5,984 nucleotides of DNA from TMED27 sp037969235 (GCA_037969235.1 JBBKXA010000149.1:1-5984), one strand, 5' to 3'; positions 1 to 5,480 are shown, numbered from the stretch's first letter. The notes: generated by a model from the sequence alone, not told the origin. Translations and numbers: made by a program.

Positions 1-1562
1 GTCATGATTTCTTCAGTAATTGAAGTAATCTTGATATCCATTTGAAGCGATGTAATACCATTTTGTGTTCCTGCAACTTTGAAATCCATATCACCAAGAT
101 GATCTTCATCACCCAAAATGTCAGATAAAACCGCAAACTTGTCGCCTTCTTTGATCAAACCCATCGCGATACCTGCAACTGGCGCTTTCAAAGGCACACC
201 CGCATCCATCAACGCAAGCGATGCACCACAAACAGACGCCATTGAAGACGATCCGTTACTTTCAGTAATCTCAGAAACAACACGCATCGTGTAAGGAAAA
301 TCTTCCGCAGATGGCAAAAGCGGGTTAATCGCACGCCACGCCAATTTACCATGGCCAATTTCACGACGACCCGGAGGGCCCATACGACCCGCCTCGCCAA
401 CTGAATATGGAGGGAAGTTGTAATGCAACATAAAGCGCTCACGTGTCTCACCTTCAAGGCGATCCATGATCTGCTCATCCTGACCAGTTCCCAAAGTCGT
501 CACAACCAACGCCTGTGTTTCGCCGCGTGTAAACAAGGCTGATCCATGCGTGCGTGGCAAAATACCAACTTCCGATATAATCGGACGTACAGTCTTCGTA
601 TCACGCGCATCAATACGCTTGCCAGTCTTTAAGATAGACCCACGAACCACATCCGCTTCGAGCGATTTAAACTTCGCCGTGATAATTTTATCATCAATGC
701 CTTTATCCGCATCCGTAAACGCTTCAATCGCTTTGGCGCGAACAACACCAACCGCATCTTGACGCTCTAACTTATCGGTAATGCCGTACGCTTTTTCAAC
801 ATCTTTAGCAAATTTAGCCTTAATATCTTTTTCAAGCTTAACAATATCCTTCGGCGTTTCCGCAATGTCCCACATATCTTTTGCGGCCATTTCAGCAAAT
901 TCGATAATGCCATCAATCACGCTTTGATACGCTTCATGACCCGCACGAACCGCGCCCAGCATAATATCTTCTGGCAATTCTTGCGCTTCGGATTCAACCA
1001 TCAATACGCCTTCTTGCGTACCCGCAACAACCAAATCAAGATCCATATCACCAACATCTTGCATCGGTGGGTTTACGATATATTCGCCGTCTTTATAAGA
1101 CACGCGCGCACCCGCAATCGGGCCCATAAATGGAATACCAGAAATCGTCAACGCGGCTGAACACCCGATCATCGCGATCATGTCTGGATCATTTTCCAAA
1201 TCATGTGAAATCACCGTCGCCACAACCTGCACTTCGTTCAAGAACCCTTTGGGGAATAGGGGGCGAATAGGGCGATCAATAAGACGCGACGTTAGCGTTT
1301 CTTTCTCACTCGGACGCGCTTCACGTTTGAAGAAGCCACCTGGGATTTTACCCGCAGAATATGTTTTTTCCTGATAATGCACAGAAAGCGGGAAGAAATC
1401 TTGACCCGGCTTAACTGTTTTAGAACCCGTAACAGCACATAAAACAGACGTTTCACCCACAGTCGCAATTACGCAACCATCGGCCTGACGCGCGATTTTA
1501 CCTGTTTCGAGAGTAAGTGTCTTGTCCCCATACGGGATTTCTTTACGATAGACTTTAAACAT
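1..1562 (-). CDS. pnp: Polynucleotide phosphorylase (PNPase), 5' part, cut by window edge
   Basis: PNPase degrades RNA 3'-to-5' by phosphorolysis and works in the cytoplasm, commonly with RNase E in the degradosome. About 520 N-terminal codons are visible. The first RNase PH domain contains the RNA-contacting FFKREARPSEKE (residues 77-88) followed by LTSRLIDRPIRPLFP. An all-helical linker lies at roughly 175-300. The second, catalytic RNase PH domain has FTRGETQALV and GDEDHLGDMDFKVAGT, whose D485 and D491 match the catalytic aspartates known as D486/D492 in E. coli. The reading frame is open to base 1 and stops at ITEEIM, so the rest of the core and the KH and S1 RNA-binding domains (family length about 700) lie outside. 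The start is ATG at 1560-1562, with Shine-Dalgarno AAAGGT (1570-1575) seven bases upstream. It is separated from rpsO by 2.7 kb, unlike the usual adjacent arrangement. Identification is secure. Confidence 0.98.
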   Translation of the reverse strand, partial: MFKVYRKEIPYGDKTLTLETGKIARQADGCVIATVGETSVLCAVTGSKTVKPGQDFFPLSVHYQEKTYSAGKIPGGFFKREARPSEKETLTSRLIDRPIRPLFPKGFLNEVQVVATVISHDLENDPDMIAMIGCSAALTISGIPFMGPIAGARVSYKDGEYIVNPPMQDVGDMDLDLVVAGTQEGVLMVESEAQELPEDIMLGAVRAGHEAYQSVIDGIIEFAEMAAKDMWDIAETPKDIVKLEKDIKAKFAKDVEKAYGITDKLERQDAVGVVRAKAIEAFTDADKGIDDKIITAKFKSLEADVVRGSILKTGKRIDARDTKTVRPIISEVGILPRTHGSALFTRGETQALVVTTLGTGQDEQIMDRLEGETRERFMLHYNFPPYSVGEAGRMGPPGRREIGHGKLAWRAINPLLPSAEDFPYTMRVVSEITESNGSSSMASVCGASLALMDAGVPLKAPVAGIAMGLIKEGDKFAVLSDILGDEDHLGDMDFKVAGTQNGITSLQMDIKITSITEEIM

Positions 1563-1790
1563 TTAATTTACCTTTCATAGTAAGTTTATAAAAGAGCCGC
1601 AAACCCATCTCGGGCGTTGTCTTGCTCATGTTTTTTAAAAATAGGGGGAGATTCGGTGGACTGTAAAAAGCACAATTATATGATTTTAACGGTCAACCGG
1701 AACCATTCCCTCTTTTAATTAAGGGAACAATGGCATTATTTCATTTGAAAGTCAAAGGGTTCAACATCATGATTGATATTGGTAATGGCC
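1563..1790 (-). promoter_or_regulatory. Leader/intergenic region of pnp with candidate promoter elements and hairpins
   Basis: These 228 bases lie between the stop of the unrecognised gene at 1791 and the pnp start. Read on the minus strand they hold a perfect TATAAT (1675-1680) without a good -35 (GTTCCG at 17 nt). Further upstream is a TTGAAC / 18 nt / AATAAT pair, and TTTACA / 18 nt / TATTTT lies closer to pnp. No single promoter stands out. Two hairpins are visible: TTCCCT/AGGGAA at 1706-1727 with a 10-nt loop, which can be extended by CCA/TGG across a bulge, and a weaker one at 1600-1619 (CAA..CCC / GGG.TTG). Neither is followed by a T-tract on the minus strand, so neither is a classical terminator. 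In enterobacteria pnp is autoregulated through leader stem-loops; a similar role here is only a guess. Confidence 0.4.
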
Positions 1791-2198
1791 TTACTGCCCA
1801 GGCCCACCAGCAAAAGCATCATCTTCAGGCGCTTCCCATGTAGGCGCTTGCGCATTTCTTAGCGCGTGCTTAGCGGCGATGACCTGTTGAAAGATTTTAC
1901 TTAGATCAGCCTGTCTAGAAATAGTTCTCATCGTGGATTCTGAAATATCTGCTTGCGTTTCTGGATCTTCTATAAGTGCTGTAACGCTAGTAAAAACAAG
2001 AAGATGACCTGAAACCTTAAAATTTAAATTAAGAAATGCTTCTGACACACGATTTTTATCTACACGTGGATCGCATAAGAATGTTTTAAAAATCTCGGTA
2101 TAGGCTGAGTAAGTTTGATCTCCGCTAGATACAAGAACCGTGGACATCTTCCCAGTATAGTCATTAATTTGCTCTTCCAATGATAATTCTTGTGTCAT
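1791..2198 (-). CDS. Hypothetical protein, 135 aa, cytoplasmic, unrecognised
   Basis: I do not recognise this family. The 135-residue product has no signal peptide and no membrane segment. It looks mostly helical (LSLEEQINDYTGKM at 5-18; RQADLSKIFQQVIAAKHALRNAQ near 95-117) and ends in a flexible acidic, glycine-rich tail (EAPEDDAFAGGPGQ). The start ATG (2196-2198) is well supported by an AAAGGAAT Shine-Dalgarno about eight bases upstream and by a good promoter at 2233-2261, so it is very probably a real gene. Codon use is A/T-rich compared with the core genes. It is divergent from gpmA, with only 70 bases between the starts, and points toward pnp, 228 bases downstream, with no clear terminator in between. 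Some read-through into pnp is therefore possible. Function is unknown; the small soluble helical form could suit a regulatory or structural role, but nothing specific supports that. Confidence 0.75.
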   Translation of the reverse strand: MTQELSLEEQINDYTGKMSTVLVSSGDQTYSAYTEIFKTFLCDPRVDKNRVSEAFLNLNFKVSGHLLVFTSVTALIEDPETQADISESTMRTISRQADLSKIFQQVIAAKHALRNAQAPTWEAPEDDAFAGGPGQ

Positions 2199-2217
2199 GT
2201 CTTTATTCCTTTATAAA
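2190..2217 (+). promoter_or_regulatory. Weak candidate promoter for gpmA
   Basis: TTGTGT (2190-2195) and TATAAA (2212-2217) are 16 bases apart on the plus strand, which would start transcription near 2224 and give gpmA a leader of about 45 bases. Only the first three bases of the -35 match consensus. The site lies over the start of the divergent gene, so the two promoters would be interleaved. This is the best candidate I see but it is weak. Confidence 0.3.
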
Positions 2218-2232
2218 TAAAATTAAAATTGA

Positions 2233-2261
2233 ATATAACGACAAGCAAATTGGAAAGTCAA
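2233..2261 (-). promoter_or_regulatory. Sigma70-type promoter for the 135-aa hypothetical gene
   Basis: On the minus strand TTGACT (2256-2261) and TTATAT (2233-2238) are separated by exactly 17 bases, close to the TTGACA/TATAAT consensus. Transcription would begin near 2226, giving a leader of roughly 27 bases that includes the AAAGGAAT ribosome site of the gene starting at 2198. The -35 element ends eight bases before the gpmA start codon on the other strand and overlaps the gpmA ribosome-binding region. Confidence 0.6.
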
Positions 2262-2268
2262 CGCAAAT

Positions 2269-2892
2269 ATGAAAAATTATCTCGTCCTCCTCCGCCACGG
2301 TCAATCTGAATGGAATTTGCAAAATCGGTTTACGGGTTTTAAAGATGTCGACCTCACCGAACTCGGAATAAAAGAAGCCACCGAAGCCGGTGAAAAACTC
2401 GCCAAAGCCAACATCGAATTCGATCAAGTCTTCACCAGCACCCTAAAACGCGCCAACAAAACCACACGCCTCGCGTTGGAAAGCGCAGGGCAGGGCGACC
2501 TAATCGATACCATGATCGCGCATGATGATTTGCGTGAGCGCGATTACGGCGACCTCACAGGATTGGACAAAGACGAAACCCGCGAAAAATACGGCGACGA
2601 ACAAGTCCATATCTGGCGCAGATCATACGACACATCCCCCCCAGGCGGAGAATGCCTGCAAGACGTCGTAGAAAACCGCGTCCGTCCCTATTACGAAGCC
2701 AACATAAAATCATTGGTCATGGAGCAGGGCAAAAACATCCTCATCGGCGCTCATGGAAATTCCTTGCGCGCCATGCTCATCATCCTCGGCGTAGAAACCC
2801 GAGACTCCATCAACGACGCCGAATTTCCAACAGGGCAACCTTTGGTATTTGAAATCGAAGATGGTGAGATTACGAAGCGCTACTTCCTATAA
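2269..2892 (+). CDS. gpmA: 2,3-bisphosphoglycerate-dependent phosphoglycerate mutase
   Basis: This cytoplasmic enzyme interconverts 3-phosphoglycerate and 2-phosphoglycerate in glycolysis and gluconeogenesis through a phosphohistidine intermediate. The family signature LLRHGQSEWN gives the phospho-acceptor H10 next to R9. R61 follows, then the E90-R91 pair in ERDYGDLTGLDK with K101, the RRS at 117-119, and the second catalytic histidine H162 in IGAHGNSLRA. All expected active-site residues are present. At 207 residues it is shorter than the roughly 250-residue E. coli form and resembles the compact variants common in Alphaproteobacteria, so it is not truncated. The ATG at 2269 has only a distant purine tract (GGAAAG, 2252-2257). 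It is the only plus-strand gene, is convergent with the lipoprotein gene, and ends at a shared hairpin terminator. Its codons end overwhelmingly in A or C, unlike those of truB. Confidence 0.96.
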   Translation: MKNYLVLLRHGQSEWNLQNRFTGFKDVDLTELGIKEATEAGEKLAKANIEFDQVFTSTLKRANKTTRLALESAGQGDLIDTMIAHDDLRERDYGDLTGLDKDETREKYGDEQVHIWRRSYDTSPPGGECLQDVVENRVRPYYEANIKSLVMEQGKNILIGAHGNSLRAMLIILGVETRDSINDAEFPTGQPLVFEIEDGEITKRYFL

Positions 2893-2894
2893 AA

Positions 2895-2916
2895 AAAGCC
2901 ACCCAAAGGCGGCTTT
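2895..2916. terminator. Bidirectional factor-independent terminator between gpmA and lipoprotein gene
   Basis: AAAGCC (2895-2900) pairs with GGCTTT (2911-2916), and a further CC/GG pair closes a small loop. The hairpin sits just past the gpmA stop (2890-2892) and is followed on that strand by a modest CTTATTT. On the minus strand the stem runs into seven T residues, an excellent terminator for the lipoprotein gene that stops at 2944. The two convergent genes can share it. Confidence 0.85.
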
Positions 2917-2943
2917 CTTATTTCGAACATTACGTACGAATTT

Positions 2944-3528
2944 TTATTCTGGTAAATATGTTTCAGGAGCAAATTGACGCAAATTTTCTTCAACAAACCA
3001 TCGTGCTTCCTGTTGATGCGGCGTCTCTAATTCCAATATTTCATCCGCCAAGGTAAAATTATCAAGGCAGCCTTTAGTCAATTCCGCGCGCGACGTTTCA
3101 ATTTCACCAATAGAATAGAGGAAAATTTCAGAAAGGCATACCCGTATTTGGTTTTGTGCTTCACTGCTACTTTGCAGGCTAGGGTTACCATAGGTAAGAT
3201 TAATTTCCGTCTCATAATTATTCGCTAAATCTTGCACAGCATTAAGAAAACCACGCTCACAATTGTCTACTGCCGCAATGTCATTGGGGTGAGGATTCGC
3301 GACTGGGCAGAAAGAAACGAAGACTTCTTTTAAGTTTTGCGCAAATTCCGACAACTCAGGCTCAGGCGTTGGCTCTGGCTCAGGAGTTGGTTCTGGCTCA
3401 GGAGTTGGCTCTGGCGCAGGAGTTGGCTCTTGATCGACAACTTGAAATGGATTGCTACTCTCACCGCAACCAGTTAATAAAGCCGTTGTAATTATTGTAG
3501 GTAAAACCGTGTTTTTAAAATCTAACAT
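2944..3528 (-). CDS. Putative lipoprotein with Pro-Glu repeat linker, 194 aa
   Basis: A short n-region with K5 and a hydrophobic stretch lead to the lipobox L18-T19-G20-C21, so the protein is expected to be cleaved and lipidated at C21. Glycine at +2 gives no inner-membrane retention signal, so outer-membrane location is likely. Residues 34-59 form a rigid Pro-Glu-Thr linker (EPTPEP units), which would hold the C-terminal domain away from the membrane. That domain (about 60-194) is mostly helical, acidic, and has four cysteines (74, 90, 131, 154), enough for two disulfides in the periplasm. I do not recognise its family and assign no function. The ATG (3526-3528) has a strong AAGGAG ribosome site six bases upstream and its own promoter. 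It is bounded by terminators on both sides, so it is a single-gene unit convergent with gpmA. Confidence 0.85.
   Translation of the reverse strand: MLDFKNTVLPTIITTALLTGCGESSNPFQVVDQEPTPAPEPTPEPEPTPEPEPTPEPELSEFAQNLKEVFVSFCPVANPHPNDIAAVDNCERGFLNAVQDLANNYETEINLTYGNPSLQSSSEAQNQIRVCLSEIFLYSIGEIETSRAELTKGCLDNFTLADEILELETPHQQEARWFVEENLRQFAPETYLPE
3361..3432. repeat. Tandem repeat, four 18-bp units, inside the lipoprotein gene
   Basis: Four adjoining 18-base units begin at 3361, 3379, 3397 and 3415. The best pair (second and third) differ at one base, and the others differ by one to three more. Read on the minus strand each unit encodes a six-residue EPTPEP-type block. A partial unit (CTCAGG, 3355-3360) precedes them. 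Because the unit is a multiple of three, gain or loss of copies would keep the frame and only change the linker length. Confidence 0.9.
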
Positions 3529-3553
3529 TATGTACTCCTTCTATTTGCGTGAA

Positions 3554-3580
3554 CCTATAGTCGCGGGAGGGTGTTGTCAA
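3554..3580 (-). promoter_or_regulatory. Candidate promoter for the lipoprotein gene
   Basis: A perfect TTGACA (3575-3580) is followed after 15 bases by TATAGG (3554-3559). The spacing is two bases short of ideal and the -10 is imperfect, but the position is right: just downstream of the preceding terminator (3598-3617) and just upstream of the AAGGAG ribosome site at 3535-3540. Confidence 0.5.
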
Positions 3581-3597
3581 TAATATTTGCAATAAAA

Positions 3598-3617
3598 AAG
3601 CCACTCTGGGGTGGCTT
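3598..3617 (-). terminator. Factor-independent terminator after the 54-aa membrane protein gene
   Basis: AAGCCAC (3598-3604) and GTGGCTT (3611-3617) form a seven-base-pair stem with a six-base loop. On the minus strand the stem leads into six T residues. It lies 29 bases after the stop codon at 3646-3648 and separates that gene from the lipoprotein promoter. Confidence 0.88.
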
Positions 3618-3645
3618 GTGATATTTTAGACTAAATTACAATGGT

Positions 3646-3810
3646 TTACAAAGGTGTGTCCCTCAGTTTTTCAGGTGTTTCAACTTCGCCCCTAAGTGTT
3701 GCTGTACTTTTAGATTCAAAATATCCTTCAGCATTCATCCACTCATAGCCCTTCATCCCCCCATAGTAAAGAACACCAATAATGAGAATGATTTTGATTA
3801 ATTTCATCAT
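3646..3810 (-). CDS. Small single-span membrane protein, 54 aa, unrecognised
   Basis: The predicted 54-residue product begins MMKLIKIILIIGVLYYGG, with two early lysines and a hydrophobic segment at about residues 4-18. It probably has one inner-membrane span or an uncleaved signal anchor, followed by a polar tail of about 30 residues ending in EKLRDTPL. I do not recognise the family. An earlier in-frame TTG (3843) is unlikely as the start because it falls in the T-tract of the upstream terminator. ATG at 3810 or the adjacent ATG at 3807 is preferred, although only a weak purine tract (AGAAAG) precedes them. A strong terminator follows, which supports a real transcription unit. No good promoter lies between the upstream terminator and the start, so expression may depend on read-through from the gene at 3903-4136. 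Confidence 0.6.
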   Translation of the reverse strand: MMKLIKIILIIGVLYYGGMKGYEWMNAEGYFESKSTATLRGEVETPEKLRDTPL

Positions 3811-3845
3811 GGGGTGGATATCTTTCTGTAGCTGTAGAATCAAAA

Positions 3846-3889
3846 AAAGCGAAGCAATTTATCAAACTCATGATACATCGCTTCGCTTT
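3846..3889 (-). terminator. Terminator with 10-bp stem and structured loop after the 77-aa gene
   Basis: AAAGCGAAGC (3846-3855) is perfectly complementary to GCTTCGCTTT (3880-3889). The 24-base loop can itself form a five-pair stem, TATCA (3860-3864) with TGATA (3871-3875). On the minus strand the structure ends in a run of seven T residues. It begins 13 bases after the stop codon of the gene at 3903. The large loop is unusual for an intrinsic terminator, but the perfect GC-containing stem and T-tract make the call strong. Confidence 0.85.
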
Positions 3890-3902
3890 AAAATTTCAAA
3901 TA

Positions 3903-4136
3903 CTATTCTACGTTGCCGTCAGTTGCATCTTCGATATTATCTCCCATGCGCTCCAACGGTGTACGATCTTCCAATTCACGCGCGGCATCATCAACACCTT
4001 CGTCCAAATTGCTAATCGCATCACCGACTTTATCAAAACCACTGCGTTGATCAGGGGCATTTAATGCCGCAAAAGCAAAAAATCCTAAGGCCGCTATAAC
4101 AGCCACAGTCAAAATAATAACAACATTCTTATTCAT
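3903..4136 (-). CDS. Small membrane-anchored or exported acidic protein, 77 aa, unrecognised
   Basis: The 77-residue product starts MNKNVVIILTVAVIAALGFF, a hydrophobic segment at about residues 4-25 that could be a signal peptide (AFA/ALNA sites near 21-27) or a single membrane anchor. The remainder is strongly acidic and probably helical, with two similar patches, DKVGDAISNLDEG and ERMGDNIEDATDG, that look like a short degenerate duplication. There is no lipobox cysteine. The family is not recognised. The start is ATG 4134-4136, preceded at seven bases by GAGGAA; an upstream in-frame ATG (4151) overlaps that ribosome site and is rejected. It follows rpsO by 99 bases with no obvious terminator between them, so it may receive transcription from the rbfA-truB-rpsO operon. 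It has its own strong terminator downstream. Confidence 0.72.
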   Translation of the reverse strand: MNKNVVIILTVAVIAALGFFAFAALNAPDQRSGFDKVGDAISNLDEGVDDAARELEDRTPLERMGDNIEDATDGNVE

Positions 4137-4235
4137 GATTTTATTCCTCATTATAGTTCATTTGTAACTCACCAATGCTTATCTGAAAACAAAAGTTCCA
4201 ATAAAAATACTGATGAATTATTTGAAAAAATTGAA
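4137..4235. other. AT-rich spacer after rpsO, no clear signal
   Basis: These 99 bases separate rpsO from the 77-residue gene. They are very AT-rich and contain no convincing terminator hairpin and no convincing promoter. A perfect TATAAT at 4150-4155 (minus strand) abuts the ribosome site and lacks a matching -35. Read-through from rpsO is the simplest way to express the next gene. Confidence 0.5.
4144..4149 (-). promoter_or_regulatory. Ribosome-binding site that fixes the start of the 77-aa gene
   Basis: GAGGAA on the minus strand is seven bases before ATG 4136. It contains the GAGG that would be codon 2 of a reading from ATG 4151, so ribosomes bound here would initiate at 4136. Confidence 0.75.
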
Positions 4236-4514
4236 TTAACGACGCAATTCTAAGCGCTTAATCAAATCTAAATAACGCGCTTCGTCTTTACGCTTAAGGT
4301 AATCAAGCAATTTACGTCGCTTCGCAACCATGGCCAACAATCCGTGACGGCTGTGGAAATCTTTTTTGTGCTCTTGCATATGAATGGATAATTCATTGAT
4401 GCGCGTGGTCAAAATCGCCACTTGCACTTCTGGTGAACCAGTATCGCCCTTTTTGGTGGCGTATTCTTTAATAGTTTCGACTTTTTTAGCCGCAATATTT
4501 TCGCTGATAGACAT
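4236..4514 (-). CDS. rpsO: 30S ribosomal protein S15
   Basis: S15 binds 16S rRNA in the central domain early in 30S assembly and contributes to the bridge to the 50S subunit. The 92-residue product matches the family length (about 89) and shows its landmarks: GDTGSPEVQVAILTTRINEL (residues 23-42), then HKKDFHSRHGLLAMVAKRRKLLDYL with the rRNA-contacting histidine-arginine segment and basic helix. The ATG at 4512-4514 has a strong GAAGGAAG ribosome site about six bases upstream, in the 19-base gap after truB, which indicates co-transcription with truB and rbfA. In E. coli and many Alphaproteobacteria the next gene is pnp; here it is a small unknown membrane gene instead. No autoregulatory leader structure is apparent in so short a gap. 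Confidence 0.97.
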   Translation of the reverse strand: MSISENIAAKKVETIKEYATKKGDTGSPEVQVAILTTRINELSIHMQEHKKDFHSRHGLLAMVAKRRKLLDYLKRKDEARYLDLIKRLELRR

Positions 4515-4533
4515 GTTTTACTTCCTTCGAATA

Positions 4534-5478
4534 TCAAATGTTAAAAACACGGATGGGTTTTATATTCGGGCCTTGCCGCTCGACCAATGCCACTGCTTGT
4601 CCTTGGAACATCGCAATCGCGGTTTGATCACTTTCCAACCCTAACGCTTTGATGCGTTCAAAATCGGGCTTGGCAACAAAGGACACCACCTGTCCGTTAC
4701 GAAGCTTTGAAAGTTCCCCCTCCTTGAGCGCTAAAGCCGGGATATCGTCCAGCACAGTCTCCAGAGGCAGTAAAGCATCGTCCAGTGAACCTTCACCAGA
4801 AGCGGCACTATTGACTATTTCTTCAAGTTTTTCAAGACAAATCGCATTTTTATCTGTAAATCCGCCAACCGCAGTACGCCGTAGCGCAGAAACATAGCCG
4901 AAAGTGCCAAGCGCAATACCCATATCCCGCGCCAAAGACCGTACATAAGTACCCTTACCACAGGTCATTCGAAAGGTTGCAGTGTGTTCATCAGAATCAA
5001 GCAAGGTAAGCATTTCCACAAACACCACTCGTGATTTTAACGCAACATCCTGCCCATCACGCGCCAGATCATACGCCCGCTGCCCATCAATTTTAATCGC
5101 AGAAAATTTCGGCGGCACTTGCTCGATCTCACCCACATAATGTGGCAAGATCGCGTCAATATCTGCGCGGGCAGGGCGGTGATCAGAACGCGCAATCATT
5201 TCGCCCTCGCGATCATCAGTAGAGCGCTGCTCTCCCCAGCTCACGGTAAACTCATATGTTTTGAAAGCATCCTGCGCAAAGGGAATAGTCTTCGTAGCCT
5301 CACCCAGCGCAATCGGTAAAATTCCTGTAGCCAGCGGATCGAGCGTCCCCGCATGCCCCGCTTTCTGCGCATTCAAAATCCGTCGCACCTTGGCCATAGC
5401 TTGAGTAGAAGTCATATCGATGGGCTTATCAAGATTCACCCACCCATTAATCTTATCGCCTTTTTTACGCCGTGCCAT
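4534..5478 (-). CDS. truB: tRNA pseudouridine(55) synthase
   Basis: TruB isomerises U55 in the T-loop of most tRNAs to pseudouridine and also acts as a tRNA folding chaperone. The 314-residue protein has the expected motifs: GWVNLDKPIDMTS near 12-24, the catalytic box AGHAGTLDPLATG with catalytic D47 (D48 in E. coli), VPPKFSAIKIDGQRAYDLAR in the middle, and GKGTYVRSLARDMG, whose arginine helps position the target base. The C-terminal part (LRNGQVV...) fits the PUA-like end of the family. The start ATG (5476-5478) is two bases from the rbfA stop, and its GAGGAT ribosome site (5484-5489) lies within the last codons of rbfA, indicating translational coupling. The stop is 19 bases before rpsO. 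Codons end mostly in G or T, in contrast to gpmA. Confidence 0.98.
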   Translation of the reverse strand: MARRKKGDKINGWVNLDKPIDMTSTQAMAKVRRILNAQKAGHAGTLDPLATGILPIALGEATKTIPFAQDAFKTYEFTVSWGEQRSTDDREGEMIARSDHRPARADIDAILPHYVGEIEQVPPKFSAIKIDGQRAYDLARDGQDVALKSRVVFVEMLTLLDSDEHTATFRMTCGKGTYVRSLARDMGIALGTFGYVSALRRTAVGGFTDKNAICLEKLEEIVNSAASGEGSLDDALLPLETVLDDIPALALKEGELSKLRNGQVVSFVAKPDFERIKALGLESDQTAIAMFQGQAVALVERQGPNIKPIRVFNI

Positions 5479-5480
5479 GT

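Noticed and set aside
550..1374. Several plus-strand open frames of 64-78 codons across 550-1374
   Set aside because: They lie antisense to pnp, whose reading frame is continuous and clearly conserved; they lack ribosome sites and family features.
1706..1727. Hairpin as terminator of the 135-aa gene
   Set aside because: The stem is only six pairs with a 10-base loop and is not followed by T residues on the minus strand.
3361..3432. CRISPR-like array
   Set aside because: The units are directly adjacent without spacers and lie in frame within a coding sequence.
3811..3843. TTG start at 3843 for the small membrane protein
   Set aside because: The codon is in the T-tract of the preceding terminator with no ribosome site; it would also add a polar lead before the signal anchor.
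4150..4155. Perfect TATAAT on the minus strand before the 77-aa gene
   Set aside because: There is no -35 at 16-18 bases, and transcription would begin inside or past the ribosome-binding site at 4144-4149.
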